A stretch of 64,000 nucleotides of DNA from Glaciecola siphonariae (GCF_042652645.1 NZ_JBHSGU010000002.1:310001-374000), one strand, 5' to 3'. Shown: positions 53,918-62,714, counted from the first letter of the stretch. Notes: generated by a model not told the origin, from the letters alone. Program-made: numbers and translations.

Positions 53918-54162
53918 TTATCTCACTTTTTACATGGCGATAGCATTTAACGCTCATCAAATGGATGAATATGATAGCCACTAAGTGTAACCACAAGGCG
54001 CGAGTACTTCATTATAATTTTGCTATCAATAAAGATTAAACAGATAGAGGCTTTTTTTGACGCCCACACAAATAATGAATAAAGATAAACACGCGCTAGT
54101 AACATCTTGTGAATAATTTAAGTACACTCACATTTATTTAATACACACTCAAATTCGTATAT

Positions 54163-56079
54163 ATGACGGCCATTTTAGGAATATCAGCGTTTTATCACGA
54201 TAGTGCCGCTGCAATTGTGGTAAACGGAAAGGTGATTGCTGCGGCGCAGCAAGAACGCTATTCACGCATTAAACACGATGCGTCCTTTCCGAAAGAGGCC
54301 ATTTCGTATTGCTTGATACAAGCTAACATGAGTATAAAAGACCTGGACGCAGTGGTGTTTTACGACAAGCCTTTGCTCAAATTTGAGCGTCTGCTTGAGA
54401 CATTTTTAGGCAACGCTCCGAGAGGTTTTAGAGCATTTGCTCGTGCAATGCCCATTTGGCTCAAAGAAAAGCTCTATCTCAAGAGCCTATTGCGAAGAGA
54501 GCTACGTGCGCTGTTATTTGAGCAAATAAAAACCTCAGAGAACCTAGAGCAAGTAGATGTATCGGTAATTAAAAAGCGAGTGAAGGCGACTAAACTGCCG
54601 CAGCTTTATTTCACTGAGCATCATCAATCGCATGCAGCGGCGGCTTTTTATCCTAGCCCGTTTACAAGCGCAGCGGTGGTTTGCCTTGATGGTGTGGGTG
54701 AATGGGCTAGTTCATCTATTTGGCGCGGTGAAAACAGCGAACTGGTGCCGCTGGCAGAAATTCACTTTCCTCATAGCTTAGGCTTGTTGTATTCCGCTTT
54801 TACCTATTTTTGTGGCTTTAAAGTAAACTCGGGCGAATATAAGCTCATGGGTTTGGCTCCTTACGGCAAACCTAAGTATGTTGACATCATCAAAGAGAAA
54901 CTCGTGCATATTCGTGATGATGGTAGTTTTACACTTGATATGCAGTATTTTGATTTTGCGGTTGGCTCTCGAATGACCAACGCAAAATTTGCAGCCTTGT
55001 TCAATACTGACCCTCATCCCTTTGACGCGCCGATTACCCAAGTCCAAATGGACTTGGCGTCTAGCATTCAGGTTATAACCGAAGAAATTGTGCTGAAAAT
55101 TGCGGCTCATGCTAAAGCGCTTACAGCGTGCTCAAACCTTTGTTTAGCAGGCGGCGTAGCCCTTAACTGCGTTGCTAATGGTAAGCTGTTAGCGTCTGGC
55201 ATGTTCGAAAATATTTGGGTGCAGCCAGCAGCAGGTGATGCTGGAAGCGCGCTAGGAGGGGCACTGCAGGTTTGGCACAGTGTATTTAAAGATAAGCATC
55301 AAGACACCGCCGTGCAAGACGAGCAATGCGATGGAATGCAAGGCGCTTATTTGGGTGACGAATTTAATGATGAAGCCATTATAAAAGCGTGTGAATCGCA
55401 GGATTTACCGTTTGAGCTCTTGAATGACCAAGCGCTTTACAGTCACATTAGCGAACAGCTTGCACAAGACAAAGTGGTGGGATGGTTTCAAGGGCGAATG
55501 GAATTTGGACCGCGAGCGCTTGGCAATCGCTCTATTCTGGGCGATCCACGAAGCGCAAACATGCAGTCACAAATGAATTTAAAAATAAAACAACGAGAGT
55601 CGTTCAGGCCTTTTGCTCCAGCGGTGCTTGCTGAAGACGCTGCAAAGTGGTTTGATTTGAGCGCTACTAGCCCTTACATGCTGATGGTTGCAAACGTGCG
55701 TGAAGAGCATCGGTTAGTGCAAGAAACATCCGCATCTGCGCTAACAGGCTTAGAACAGGTGAATAATATTCGCAGCAAGCTGCCAGCAATCACGCATGTT
55801 GACTATAGCGCGAGGGTGCAAACAGTCCATGAAAACATCAATCCTCGCTTTTATGCGCTGCTTAGTGAATTTAAACGCCTTACCAATATCGGCATGTTAA
55901 TTAATACGTCGTTTAACGTTCGCGGCGAACCGCCTGTGCGCAGTCCGCAAGATGCTATTCGATGTTTTTTAGCCACTGACATGGATATTTTGGTGATGTG
56001 CAACACGGTGTTATACAAAACGCAGCAGCCAGCACTCGCTATTGAACGCGCTAAACGTGTTCGATTCGCAAAAGACTGA
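54163..56079 (+). CDS. Carbamoyltransferase (NodU/CmcH/SxtI type)
   Basis: A 638-residue O-carbamoyltransferase with the two-domain fold of the TobZ/NodU family, which uses carbamoyl phosphate and ATP to carbamoylate hydroxyls. The N-terminal ASKHA-like domain starts ILGISAFYHDSAAAIVVNGK and includes the metal/catalytic EHHQSHAAAAF (H153, H154, H157) and DGVGEWASSS. The C-terminal YrdC-like domain has GWFQGRMEFGPRALGNRSILGDPR and the end NTSFNVRGEPPVRSPQDA. It is followed by SxtJ-like and DUF5989 genes, as in many carbamoyltransferase clusters. The acceptor, perhaps a surface glycan, is not known. Confidence 0.92.
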   Translation: MTAILGISAFYHDSAAAIVVNGKVIAAAQQERYSRIKHDASFPKEAISYCLIQANMSIKDLDAVVFYDKPLLKFERLLETFLGNAPRGFRAFARAMPIWLKEKLYLKSLLRRELRALLFEQIKTSENLEQVDVSVIKKRVKATKLPQLYFTEHHQSHAAAAFYPSPFTSAAVVCLDGVGEWASSSIWRGENSELVPLAEIHFPHSLGLLYSAFTYFCGFKVNSGEYKLMGLAPYGKPKYVDIIKEKLVHIRDDGSFTLDMQYFDFAVGSRMTNAKFAALFNTDPHPFDAPITQVQMDLASSIQVITEEIVLKIAAHAKALTACSNLCLAGGVALNCVANGKLLASGMFENIWVQPAAGDAGSALGGALQVWHSVFKDKHQDTAVQDEQCDGMQGAYLGDEFNDEAIIKACESQDLPFELLNDQALYSHISEQLAQDKVVGWFQGRMEFGPRALGNRSILGDPRSANMQSQMNLKIKQRESFRPFAPAVLAEDAAKWFDLSATSPYMLMVANVREEHRLVQETSASALTGLEQVNNIRSKLPAITHVDYSARVQTVHENINPRFYALLSEFKRLTNIGMLINTSFNVRGEPPVRSPQDAIRCFLATDMDILVMCNTVLYKTQQPALAIERAKRVRFAKD

Positions 56080-56080
56080 T

Positions 56081-56545
56081 ATGAGAAGTTCATTTATGTA
56101 CAAATTTGTTTTAGCCTTATCCAAACCCTTCGACAGTATCATGCTGCCCCTTGCACAACCTGAAGATAAAGACACGCTGCAGAGTTTTGCCTTGACTATG
56201 GCAGTCGCGTTTCCAGTAGTTTTCATGTTGGCGGTTCCATGGTTGTTCGCGACGTCAGTGCCCATGTGGCCTGCAGTTGTGTCTCTTTTGCTTATGGTCC
56301 TGTATATTTTTAATGCGAAAATGCTTTATGTTCCTTATGTCCTTTGGATGATTGTTGCTTCAATCCTTGGGTGGTTAAATACCAAGTTAATTTTAGCGCT
56401 AGCCTACTTTTTATTAATTGTGCCGATGGGCATATGTATGCGCTTGTTGGGTAAACTCCAATACAAATCAATAGAAAGGCAAAAGAGCGCGTGGCAAGCG
56501 CGCTCCGCACCCATTACTAAGCAAAATCTCAAGGAGCCGTTTTAA
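56081..56545 (+). CDS. SxtJ-like membrane protein
   Basis: A 154-residue membrane protein with two hydrophobic hairpins (TMAVAFPVVFMLAVPWLF and MWPAVVSLLLMVLYIFNA; then a C-terminal pair around YVLWMIVASILGWLNTKLILA). This size, layout and place directly after the carbamoyltransferase (1 bp gap) match the SxtJ family. The function of SxtJ is unknown. The ATG at 56081 is chosen over the longer open frame inside the carbamoyltransferase gene. A DUF5989 gene follows after 1 bp. Confidence 0.82.
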   Translation: MRSSFMYKFVLALSKPFDSIMLPLAQPEDKDTLQSFALTMAVAFPVVFMLAVPWLFATSVPMWPAVVSLLLMVLYIFNAKMLYVPYVLWMIVASILGWLNTKLILALAYFLLIVPMGICMRLLGKLQYKSIERQKSAWQARSAPITKQNLKEPF

Positions 56546-56546
56546 G

Positions 56547-56699
56547 ATGATGGAGTTTATTCAAGACCTGTGGCAGTTTCTAAAGGTAAGAAAAAAGATT
56601 TGGCTGTTACCGATCATTGTAGTGCTTGCGCTACTTGGAGCGGTTGTTGTGGCTACTCAGCAAAGTGCCCTAGCGACCTTTATTTATACGCTTTTCTAA
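56547..56699 (+). CDS. DUF5989/SxtK-like 50-residue membrane peptide
   Basis: A 50-residue peptide: a short amphipathic start (MMEFIQDLWQFLKVRKK) followed by one membrane helix (IWLLPIIVVLALLGAVVVA) and the tail QSALATFIYTLF. The pattern FLKxRKKxWLLPI...SALAxFIYTLF is that of DUF5989, which accompanies SxtJ and carbamoyltransferases; SxtK in saxitoxin clusters occupies the same place. Two adjacent ATGs (56547, 56550) are possible. It begins 1 bp after the sxtJ-like stop, so the three genes are one operon. Confidence 0.85.
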   Translation: MMEFIQDLWQFLKVRKKIWLLPIIVVLALLGAVVVATQQSALATFIYTLF

Positions 56700-56785
56700 T
56701 ATGTTGTTTAGCTTAAATTGTCTATTTTTTTTACACTTATCAAGGTGTCTTTTTGTAAGTGCATGAATCTAATGTAAAAAATTAG

Positions 56786-56802
56786 GGGCATGATTTATGC
56801 AA
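56786..56802 (+). promoter_or_regulatory. Candidate sigma-54 promoter of the sorting-signal protein gene
   Basis: GGGCATGATTTATGCAA matches the -24/-12 pattern TGGCACG-N4-TTGCA with the invariant GG (56787-56788) and GC (56799-56800) separated by 10 bases. It lies about 70 bp before the ATG. PEP-CTERM proteins are often under sigma-54 with the PrsK/PrsR system, which fits. Confidence 0.6.
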
Positions 56803-56803
56803 A

Positions 56804-56834
56804 CCCTTCTGTAAGGGCGAACAGCTACGCTGTT
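56804..56834 (+). repeat. Two small hairpins in the leader of the sorting-signal gene
   Basis: CCCTT-CTGT-AAGGG (56804-56817) and AACAGC-TAC-GCTGTT (56820-56834) lie between the sigma-54-like site and the ATG. The second would be inside the transcript. They may stabilise the mRNA; role unknown. Confidence 0.45.
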
Positions 56835-56873
56835 ACGCACATACCTTTTTTATAACTCTTACAGGATATACTC

Positions 56874-57608
56874 ATGAAAAAATTGCTAATTGCACTTTGC
56901 GCAGCAGGCGCTTTATTGGCAGGTCAGGCACACGCGGCACCTATTACGGCGACAGCGGGTGTGTTTGCCAGCGGTAATATTCAATACGATGATACCAACG
57001 GATTTGACGGAACGATGTTCTTTTCTGTGTTTGGTCCTGATGTAATGCCTCCAGCGTTTGACCAGCAAGCACAATGGTCTTTAGGTCTTGCCGCTGAGAG
57101 CTTCCTAGTTGTTAATGATGCAGATGACCAAACTAACATCATCGATGAAATCACAAACTCAGAAACGCTGGTTGATTTAGGTACTTTCGCAATGGTTGAC
57201 CAATTCAACTCTGGCTTTGGTATCGCCGATTACCCAGACGTATTTACGGCATTCACCTCATTGTTAACTACGTCTACCCCCACCATTGCTGAAGTTTTTG
57301 GTGCGGTAGAGGCAATTACCACAGCCGATTTATTTACACTTGCTAGCAACTTAGTAAACGACCCACAGCTTTTGGGTTTATTAACCGCTGCTGCTAACAC
57401 TGTTACCTTTGAGTTAATAGGTTTTGACGGCGTTAATGGCGAAGTAGCCATTGGTGGTGGAGCGTTCCCTATGCCTTTAGGTGCACTTGACATTGAGTTT
57501 GGCGGTTCTGCTTTCTTGCAGGCTACTTACGAAGAAGTCAATGCTCCTGCACTTGCTGGTTTATTAACACTGGTGATTGGTGGCTTGCTCCTGCGTCGCA
57601 GAGCATAA
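56874..57608 (+). CDS. Secreted protein with variant PEP-CTERM-like sorting signal
   Basis: A 244-residue exported protein: the signal peptide is MKKLLIALCAAGALLAGQAHA. The mature part is acidic and rich in Ala, Thr, Phe and Asn, with no recognised enzyme motif. It ends with VNAPALAGLLTLVIGGLLLRRRA, a short motif, a hydrophobic helix and an Arg cluster. This has the tripartite form of PEP-CTERM exosortase signals, but the PEP triplet is replaced by NAP/APA, a variant also seen in Alteromonadales as far as I can recall. A sigma-54-like promoter precedes it and a strong terminator follows. No exosortase is in the window. Confidence 0.75.
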   Translation: MKKLLIALCAAGALLAGQAHAAPITATAGVFASGNIQYDDTNGFDGTMFFSVFGPDVMPPAFDQQAQWSLGLAAESFLVVNDADDQTNIIDEITNSETLVDLGTFAMVDQFNSGFGIADYPDVFTAFTSLLTTSTPTIAEVFGAVEAITTADLFTLASNLVNDPQLLGLLTAAANTVTFELIGFDGVNGEVAIGGGAFPMPLGALDIEFGGSAFLQATYEEVNAPALAGLLTLVIGGLLLRRRA

Positions 57609-57741
57609 TTCGGTTAAATATGAACATCAGCTTAATTATAGCTGAGCAGTCTGGGTGCAACGTGTGTAAAAACAATCGTCCATAAAAACAATAATATGCG
57701 CCAACACGACTGAAAATATAAGAATGTAACTCGCACAAATT

Positions 57742-57762
57742 AGGAGCTTCGGCTCCTTTTTT
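57742..57762 (+). terminator. Rho-independent terminator after the sorting-signal gene
   Basis: AGGAGC-TTCG-GCTCCT followed by TTTTT, a compact stem with a UUCG tetraloop 133 bp after the stop codon. It separates the upstream gene from the amylase operon. Confidence 0.88.
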
Positions 57763-57845
57763 GTGTCTACTGCTTTATCAATGAGATGTATGTAAGGCAT
57801 ATTTGCCCCCAATTTCGTCAAACTTTACACCTGCCGAATAACACC

Positions 57846-57859
57846 TGAATACGTATGCA
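57846..57859. promoter_or_regulatory. Operator-like site 3 (TGAATACGTATGCA) before the amylase operon
   Basis: The third identical copy of the 14-base element, 61 bp before the amylase ATG. It links the amylase/alpha-glucosidase operon with the two TonB receptor units as one regulon. Confidence 0.75.
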
Positions 57860-57919
57860 TCTGTTTTAACAAGCTGTTAACGGTTATCCTTATCCAAAGT
57901 TTCTGATTGTTTGGGGTTT

Positions 57920-59896
57920 ATGCATACTGTTATGGTCAAACACACATTTAAATCATCTTTAAAGTTGTCATTAATCGCGCTAAGCCTAGCGGCGTTCATA
58001 AGTGCATGTAGCGACAAGTCATCACTAAGCGAAGACGGTAATGAGCAGGAGGCAGCGCCGATGGCAGTCCAAACACAGACTAAAAACGCGCTTGGGCACC
58101 ATACACTTGGGCAGGGTAAGCCGGTCATTTATCAGGTGTTTACTCGTTTGTTTGGCAACACCAACACAACAAATAAACCATGGGGCACAATCGAAGAAAA
58201 TGGGGTGGGTAAGTTTGATGACTTTACTGACGAGGCGCTTCAGGGTATTCGCGAACTTGGCACCTCTTATATTTGGTATACCGGCGTTCCTCATCACGCT
58301 GTTATAAACGATTATACCGACTATGGCATCAGCTTAGATGACCCTGACGTAGTTAAAGGGCGAGCGGGTTCGCCTTACGCGGTTAAAGACTATTACAACG
58401 TAAACCCGGATCTCGCGAACGACGTTGAGCAACGCTTACAAGAGTTTGAAGGACTGATTGCGCGTACTCATGAAAACGGCATGAAGGTGATTATAGACAT
58501 CGTGCCAAATCATGTGGCGCGAGATTATGACTCATTGAGCAAACCATCAGGTGAAGATAACTTTGGTGCAAATGATGATAGCTCGGTTGAATATGCACGG
58601 GACAATAATTTTTATTACATCCCCAATCAATCGTTTGCTGTGCCGCAATCAGATAGCTATCAGGTGCTAGGCGGTGATTCACATCCACTTGCCGACGGAA
58701 AATTTGAAGAAGTGCCGGCCAAATGGACCGGAAACGGCTCGCGAGAGCCACAGCCTGATATTAATGACTGGTATGAGACTGTAAAGGTGAACTACGGGGT
58801 CAAACCCGATGGGACGTATGATTTTGAACGTTTGCCGGATGAATTCAGAGTGCTAGATTACCAGGCGCATCACGCGTTTTGGGCAGACAAATCCTTGCCT
58901 GATTCATGGTATAAATTTGAGAGTATTGTGCACTATTGGCTAGATAAAGGAGTAGATGGTTTTCGCTTTGATATGGCTGAAATGGTGCCGGTAGAGTTTT
59001 GGTCGTTTTTGAATTCGTCGATTAAGACCAAGCGCCCCGATGCGCTGTTGTTAGCGGAGGTCTATCAGCCACATCTATATCGAGATTATATTGAATTAGG
59101 CAAGATGGACTACTTATACGACAAGGTTGAGTTTTACGATGCCCTCAAACCGGTTATGCAAGGTAGTGCTGGCATGTCAGCAATAGCTGATATTCAAGCA
59201 AGCATGAGTGATATTGAAGCGCATATGCTTCACTTTTTAGAAAATCATGATGAACAGCGCATCGCCAGCCCAGAGTTTGCGGGAAGTGCAGAAAAAGGTA
59301 AGCCTGCGTTAGTAGTGTCAGCATTAATAAGTCGCTCGCCTACGATGATATACTTTGGTCAAGAGGTGGGAGAGGACGGAAGTGAAGAAACCGGATTTGG
59401 AGACCCTAGCAGAACCACAATTTTCGATTATGCTGGCGTGCCAGCTCATCAACGTTGGATGAACGAGGGTAAGTTTGACGGTGCCTTGTTAAGTGATAAA
59501 GAAAAGGAGCTGCGCCAGTACTATATCGATGTTCTTAACATTTCTGCCTATCATCGTCTGATGCGGGGTGCATACGACAATATTCATGCTTTGAATATAA
59601 ATGCGCAAACATCCTACTCACAGCAACAGTTTGCTTTTGTGCGCCACGACAACACTGGCGCGCTACTAATTGTGAGCAATTTTAGTAAGCAAAGTGTCAG
59701 CACACCTGTGCAATTGCCAATTGACTTGATTGTGCAGTGGGGGCTGGATGAGGGCCAGTATGTGGTTAACGACCTCATCAGCGACGAAGAAAATTATTTA
59801 CAGGTTGATAGAAAGCGCAGCGCAGCTGCCATAGATGTTAATTTAGCACCCTTAGAATCGAAAGTGTATGAGCTAAGTTTTGAGGCTACCCGATGA
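57920..59896 (+). CDS. Lipoprotein GH13 alpha-amylase
   Basis: A 658-residue alpha-amylase-family enzyme with a lipoprotein signal (LSLAAFISACSDKSS). The GH13 motifs are VIIDIVPNHVA (region I), DGFRFDMAEM (nucleophile D351), LLAEVYQP (acid/base E380) and FLENHDEQR (D444). The GTSYIWYTGVPHHA segment and DDPDVVKGRAGSPYAVKDYYNVNPDLA are typical of secreted bacterial amylases of this branch. A GGGG tract precedes the ATG at 57920; a TTG at 57911 is also in frame. It overlaps the alpha-glucosidase gene by 4 bp, forming a two-gene operon behind operator-like site 3. Confidence 0.9.
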   Translation: MHTVMVKHTFKSSLKLSLIALSLAAFISACSDKSSLSEDGNEQEAAPMAVQTQTKNALGHHTLGQGKPVIYQVFTRLFGNTNTTNKPWGTIEENGVGKFDDFTDEALQGIRELGTSYIWYTGVPHHAVINDYTDYGISLDDPDVVKGRAGSPYAVKDYYNVNPDLANDVEQRLQEFEGLIARTHENGMKVIIDIVPNHVARDYDSLSKPSGEDNFGANDDSSVEYARDNNFYYIPNQSFAVPQSDSYQVLGGDSHPLADGKFEEVPAKWTGNGSREPQPDINDWYETVKVNYGVKPDGTYDFERLPDEFRVLDYQAHHAFWADKSLPDSWYKFESIVHYWLDKGVDGFRFDMAEMVPVEFWSFLNSSIKTKRPDALLLAEVYQPHLYRDYIELGKMDYLYDKVEFYDALKPVMQGSAGMSAIADIQASMSDIEAHMLHFLENHDEQRIASPEFAGSAEKGKPALVVSALISRSPTMIYFGQEVGEDGSEETGFGDPSRTTIFDYAGVPAHQRWMNEGKFDGALLSDKEKELRQYYIDVLNISAYHRLMRGAYDNIHALNINAQTSYSQQQFAFVRHDNTGALLIVSNFSKQSVSTPVQLPIDLIVQWGLDEGQYVVNDLISDEENYLQVDRKRSAAAIDVNLAPLESKVYELSFEATR

Positions 59897-62526
59897 GTCA
59901 TCTATCAGTTTTCACTCTTACAAAGCGACCTGCTTTATCGGCAAAAATAATTGCACGAACACTCGCAGCAATCATTGTCAGTATTGGTCTTTTATTTGCT
60001 GCTTTTGTTAATGCGAGTACAGCAATTAGCGAAGGCGGTGCTCAAACACTTACTCAAGCAGGTGAACCCGCCTTTAACGCTACAAGGCTACATTCAGCGA
60101 AACTGTCAGGTAACGTTCTTAATTTAGAAGTTGACGGTGCAAGTGTTAGCATTAGCGCCTTAGGTGAGCAAAGTGTTGAAGTGTTTTATCAACCAGACGG
60201 GCTCAAACAGTTGCCCTCGTTTGCGTTAGCAGATGGCATTCGCTCTGGTTCAGATGTACAAGCTTCGTTGAGCAGGCAAGGCGATGATTATGTATTTTCA
60301 CTTAAATCGCTGGATGTTTTTATTCAGGCAAATCCCTTTAAACTGAGGTTTAAAAAAGGCGATACCGTGCTCACAGAAGAAGAGGCCGGATTATTTGTCT
60401 TTGATACTGTAAGAGGGTTTCGATTTGCGCTAGATGACACTGAACAAATTCTAGGTGGAGGCCAGCGAGTTTTAGGCATGGACCGCAGAGGTCACAGATT
60501 GCCCCTGTATAACAAAGCGCACTATGGGTATAGCACGCAATCGAATCAAATGTATTATAGCCTTCCGGCCATTATGTCGAGCAAAAACTACATTATTGCC
60601 TTTGATAACAGCGCCAATGGTTTTTTAGATATTGGACATACTGAGAACAAGGTGTTGCAGTTTGAGGCTGATGCTGGACGCACGTCTTATATTTTCACTA
60701 GCGGTGAAAATCCTGCAGATCTCGTTAGGAATTTTGTGCAAGTCACAGGAAAGCAGCCAATGGTGCCGCGATGGGCATTAGGTAACTATGCATCTCGATT
60801 TGGATATAAAACTCAGCAGCAGACCCTCGATACGATAAACGCATTTATTGACCAAGACTTTCCTGTTGATGCAGTGGTGCTCGATCTTTATTGGTTTGGC
60901 CCCGACATTAAAGGCCATATGGGTAATTTAAATTGGCACAAACCATCCTTTCCCGAGCCTGAAAAAATGATTGCTGAATTAAAAGAGAAGGGGGTGAAGA
61001 CGATTATGATCACCGAACCTTTTATTTTATCTACCTCCTCTCAATGGCAAAGTGCAGTAGACAATAAGGCGCTTGCAAAAAACCTAGCCGGCAAGCCCAG
61101 ACGTTTTGATTTTTATTTTGGCAACACAGGCTTAGTAGATGTATTTGATACAAACGCGCAAGATTGGTTTTGGCAGTACTATCAGGCCTTAAATGAGCAA
61201 GGTGTTGCCGGGTGGTGGGGCGACCTAGGAGAACCTGAGGTGCACCCAGGCGACAGCCTTCATCACTTTGATGGCGACTGGGTAACCGGTGATGAAATTC
61301 ACAATGTTTACGGACATAAGTGGGCGCAAATGGTGTTTGAGCGCCAGCAGCGAGCAAGACCAAACGAGCGTCCGTTCATAATGATGCGGTCGGGATTTTT
61401 AGGCTCTCAGCGTTACGGCATGATCCCCTGGACCGGAGACGTGGAACGCTCATGGAATGGCTTGAAGCCGCAAGTTGAGCTGTCGTTGCAGATGAGTCTA
61501 TTTGGTTTGGCTTACACACACTCAGATTTAGGCGGTTTTGCCGGCGGTGAAAGCTTTGATGCAGAGCTTTACACGCGCTGGATGCAGTACGGCGTATTTC
61601 AACCTGTGTACCGACCTCATGCACAAGACAATATTGCCCCTGAGCCGGTTTTTCACGACCAAACCACACAAGACTTAGTGCGTCCGTTCGTAAAACTTCG
61701 TTACCAGCTTTTGCCGTATAATTATTCTTTATCGATGGAAAATAGTCTTAGCGGTTTACCTATGATGCGTCCGCTTTTTTTATCATTTCCAGATGCGGAT
61801 ATTTCTCGTACAGACGCTTATATGTGGGGTGATGCTTTATTGGTGTCTCCAGTAGTGTCTAAAGATGTGCGTGAGCAATCAATTGCGCTACCAAAAGGCG
61901 TATGGTTTAACTTTTTTGGTTCGCACGAGCAATCTCGTCCACGCAGTTACACAGGTGGTAAAACCGTAACCGTGCCCGCGCCGATTGATGAACTGCCGGT
62001 GCTTGTAAAAGCAGGTGCTTTTGTGCCTATGGTAGATGCCATGCAAAATACGCAGAACTACTCAACTGAGCGCTTGCACGTACGCCATTATACAGATGCG
62101 TCGGTGCGCCAGAGTAAGTACACCATGTATGAAGACGATGGCGAAAACCCAGAAAGTTTGAGTAAAGGTGAATATCAGCGCATTGAGTTTAGCAGTGAGC
62201 GTTCAGATGATCTGCTTTCATTAAAAATGACGGTGAATGGTGCCTACACCGGGGCACCGGATGCGCGCAGAGTGATGTTTAAGATTTACGGTTTAGATGT
62301 TAAGCCGAGCACGGTAAATGTAAACGCGCTCGACCATGAGTTTACCCAAAAAGCCAAAGCCACTGACAAAAACACAGACATAAATGCTCTATTGATTAAC
62401 GATAGCGATGGTGTTGATGAAGCGATGCTCGCAAAGCGTGACGGTGCGGTGTGGGATCAAGCCAGCCAAACCCTATTAATATCAAGTGAAGTGAATTCGT
62501 CACTTAGCGTAGATATAGGCTTGTAG
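59893..62526 (+). CDS. GH31 alpha-glucosidase
   Basis: An 877-residue glycoside hydrolase family 31 enzyme that releases glucose from maltooligosaccharides. An N-terminal signal or anchor segment (TLAAIIVSIGLLFAAFVNAS) is followed by a galactose-mutarotase-like N domain, and the barrel has VDAVVLDLYWFGPDIKG, the nucleophile D444 in WWGDLGEPEV and the acid/base D516 in WTGDVERSW. The proximal C domain (PLFLSFPDADISRTDAYMWG) follows. Alpha-xylosidase or other alpha-glycosidase specificity is possible for this family, but the operon context favours maltodextrins. It overlaps the amylase by 4 bp. Confidence 0.92.
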   Translation: MSHLSVFTLTKRPALSAKIIARTLAAIIVSIGLLFAAFVNASTAISEGGAQTLTQAGEPAFNATRLHSAKLSGNVLNLEVDGASVSISALGEQSVEVFYQPDGLKQLPSFALADGIRSGSDVQASLSRQGDDYVFSLKSLDVFIQANPFKLRFKKGDTVLTEEEAGLFVFDTVRGFRFALDDTEQILGGGQRVLGMDRRGHRLPLYNKAHYGYSTQSNQMYYSLPAIMSSKNYIIAFDNSANGFLDIGHTENKVLQFEADAGRTSYIFTSGENPADLVRNFVQVTGKQPMVPRWALGNYASRFGYKTQQQTLDTINAFIDQDFPVDAVVLDLYWFGPDIKGHMGNLNWHKPSFPEPEKMIAELKEKGVKTIMITEPFILSTSSQWQSAVDNKALAKNLAGKPRRFDFYFGNTGLVDVFDTNAQDWFWQYYQALNEQGVAGWWGDLGEPEVHPGDSLHHFDGDWVTGDEIHNVYGHKWAQMVFERQQRARPNERPFIMMRSGFLGSQRYGMIPWTGDVERSWNGLKPQVELSLQMSLFGLAYTHSDLGGFAGGESFDAELYTRWMQYGVFQPVYRPHAQDNIAPEPVFHDQTTQDLVRPFVKLRYQLLPYNYSLSMENSLSGLPMMRPLFLSFPDADISRTDAYMWGDALLVSPVVSKDVREQSIALPKGVWFNFFGSHEQSRPRSYTGGKTVTVPAPIDELPVLVKAGAFVPMVDAMQNTQNYSTERLHVRHYTDASVRQSKYTMYEDDGENPESLSKGEYQRIEFSSERSDDLLSLKMTVNGAYTGAPDARRVMFKIYGLDVKPSTVNVNALDHEFTQKAKATDKNTDINALLINDSDGVDEAMLAKRDGAVWDQASQTLLISSEVNSSLSVDIGL

Positions 62527-62663
62527 TTTTAGGCTTGAGGTAAAGCTGTGCCCACGGTTTTATGGGCCGAGTTATTTGTGATGATATTCGCAGCCTTAGT
62601 CGCTGGGCTAAACGCTGCGTTGTGTGCCAAGGCCATACTCTGCTGATAAATACTATGGGTAAA

Positions 62664-62714
62664 CCCCAAGTGCTAATCCCAAGTACAAGCCCTAAGTACA
62701 AGCCAAGCGCTTAG
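62664..62714. repeat. Imperfect 12-14 bp tandem repeat after the GH31 gene
   Basis: Four imperfect units (CCCCAAGTGCTAAT, CCCAAGTACAAG, CCCTAAGTACAAG, CCAAGCGCTTAG) run up to and into the end of the convergent barrel gene. No T-run or obvious hairpin is present. It looks like slippage-type sequence in a convergent gap. Confidence 0.6.

Larger units (their letters stand above)
57609..57919. promoter_or_regulatory. Gap between the sorting-signal gene and the amylase operon
   Basis: A gap of about 311 bp without a gene. It holds a strong terminator (57742-57762) and operator-like site 3 (57846-57859). No other structure is evident. Confidence 0.65.

Noticed and set aside
54001..54162. Search for the glucan operator or a sigma-54 site before the carbamoyltransferase gene
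   Set aside because: Neither pattern was found by eye in the 245-bp divergent gap.
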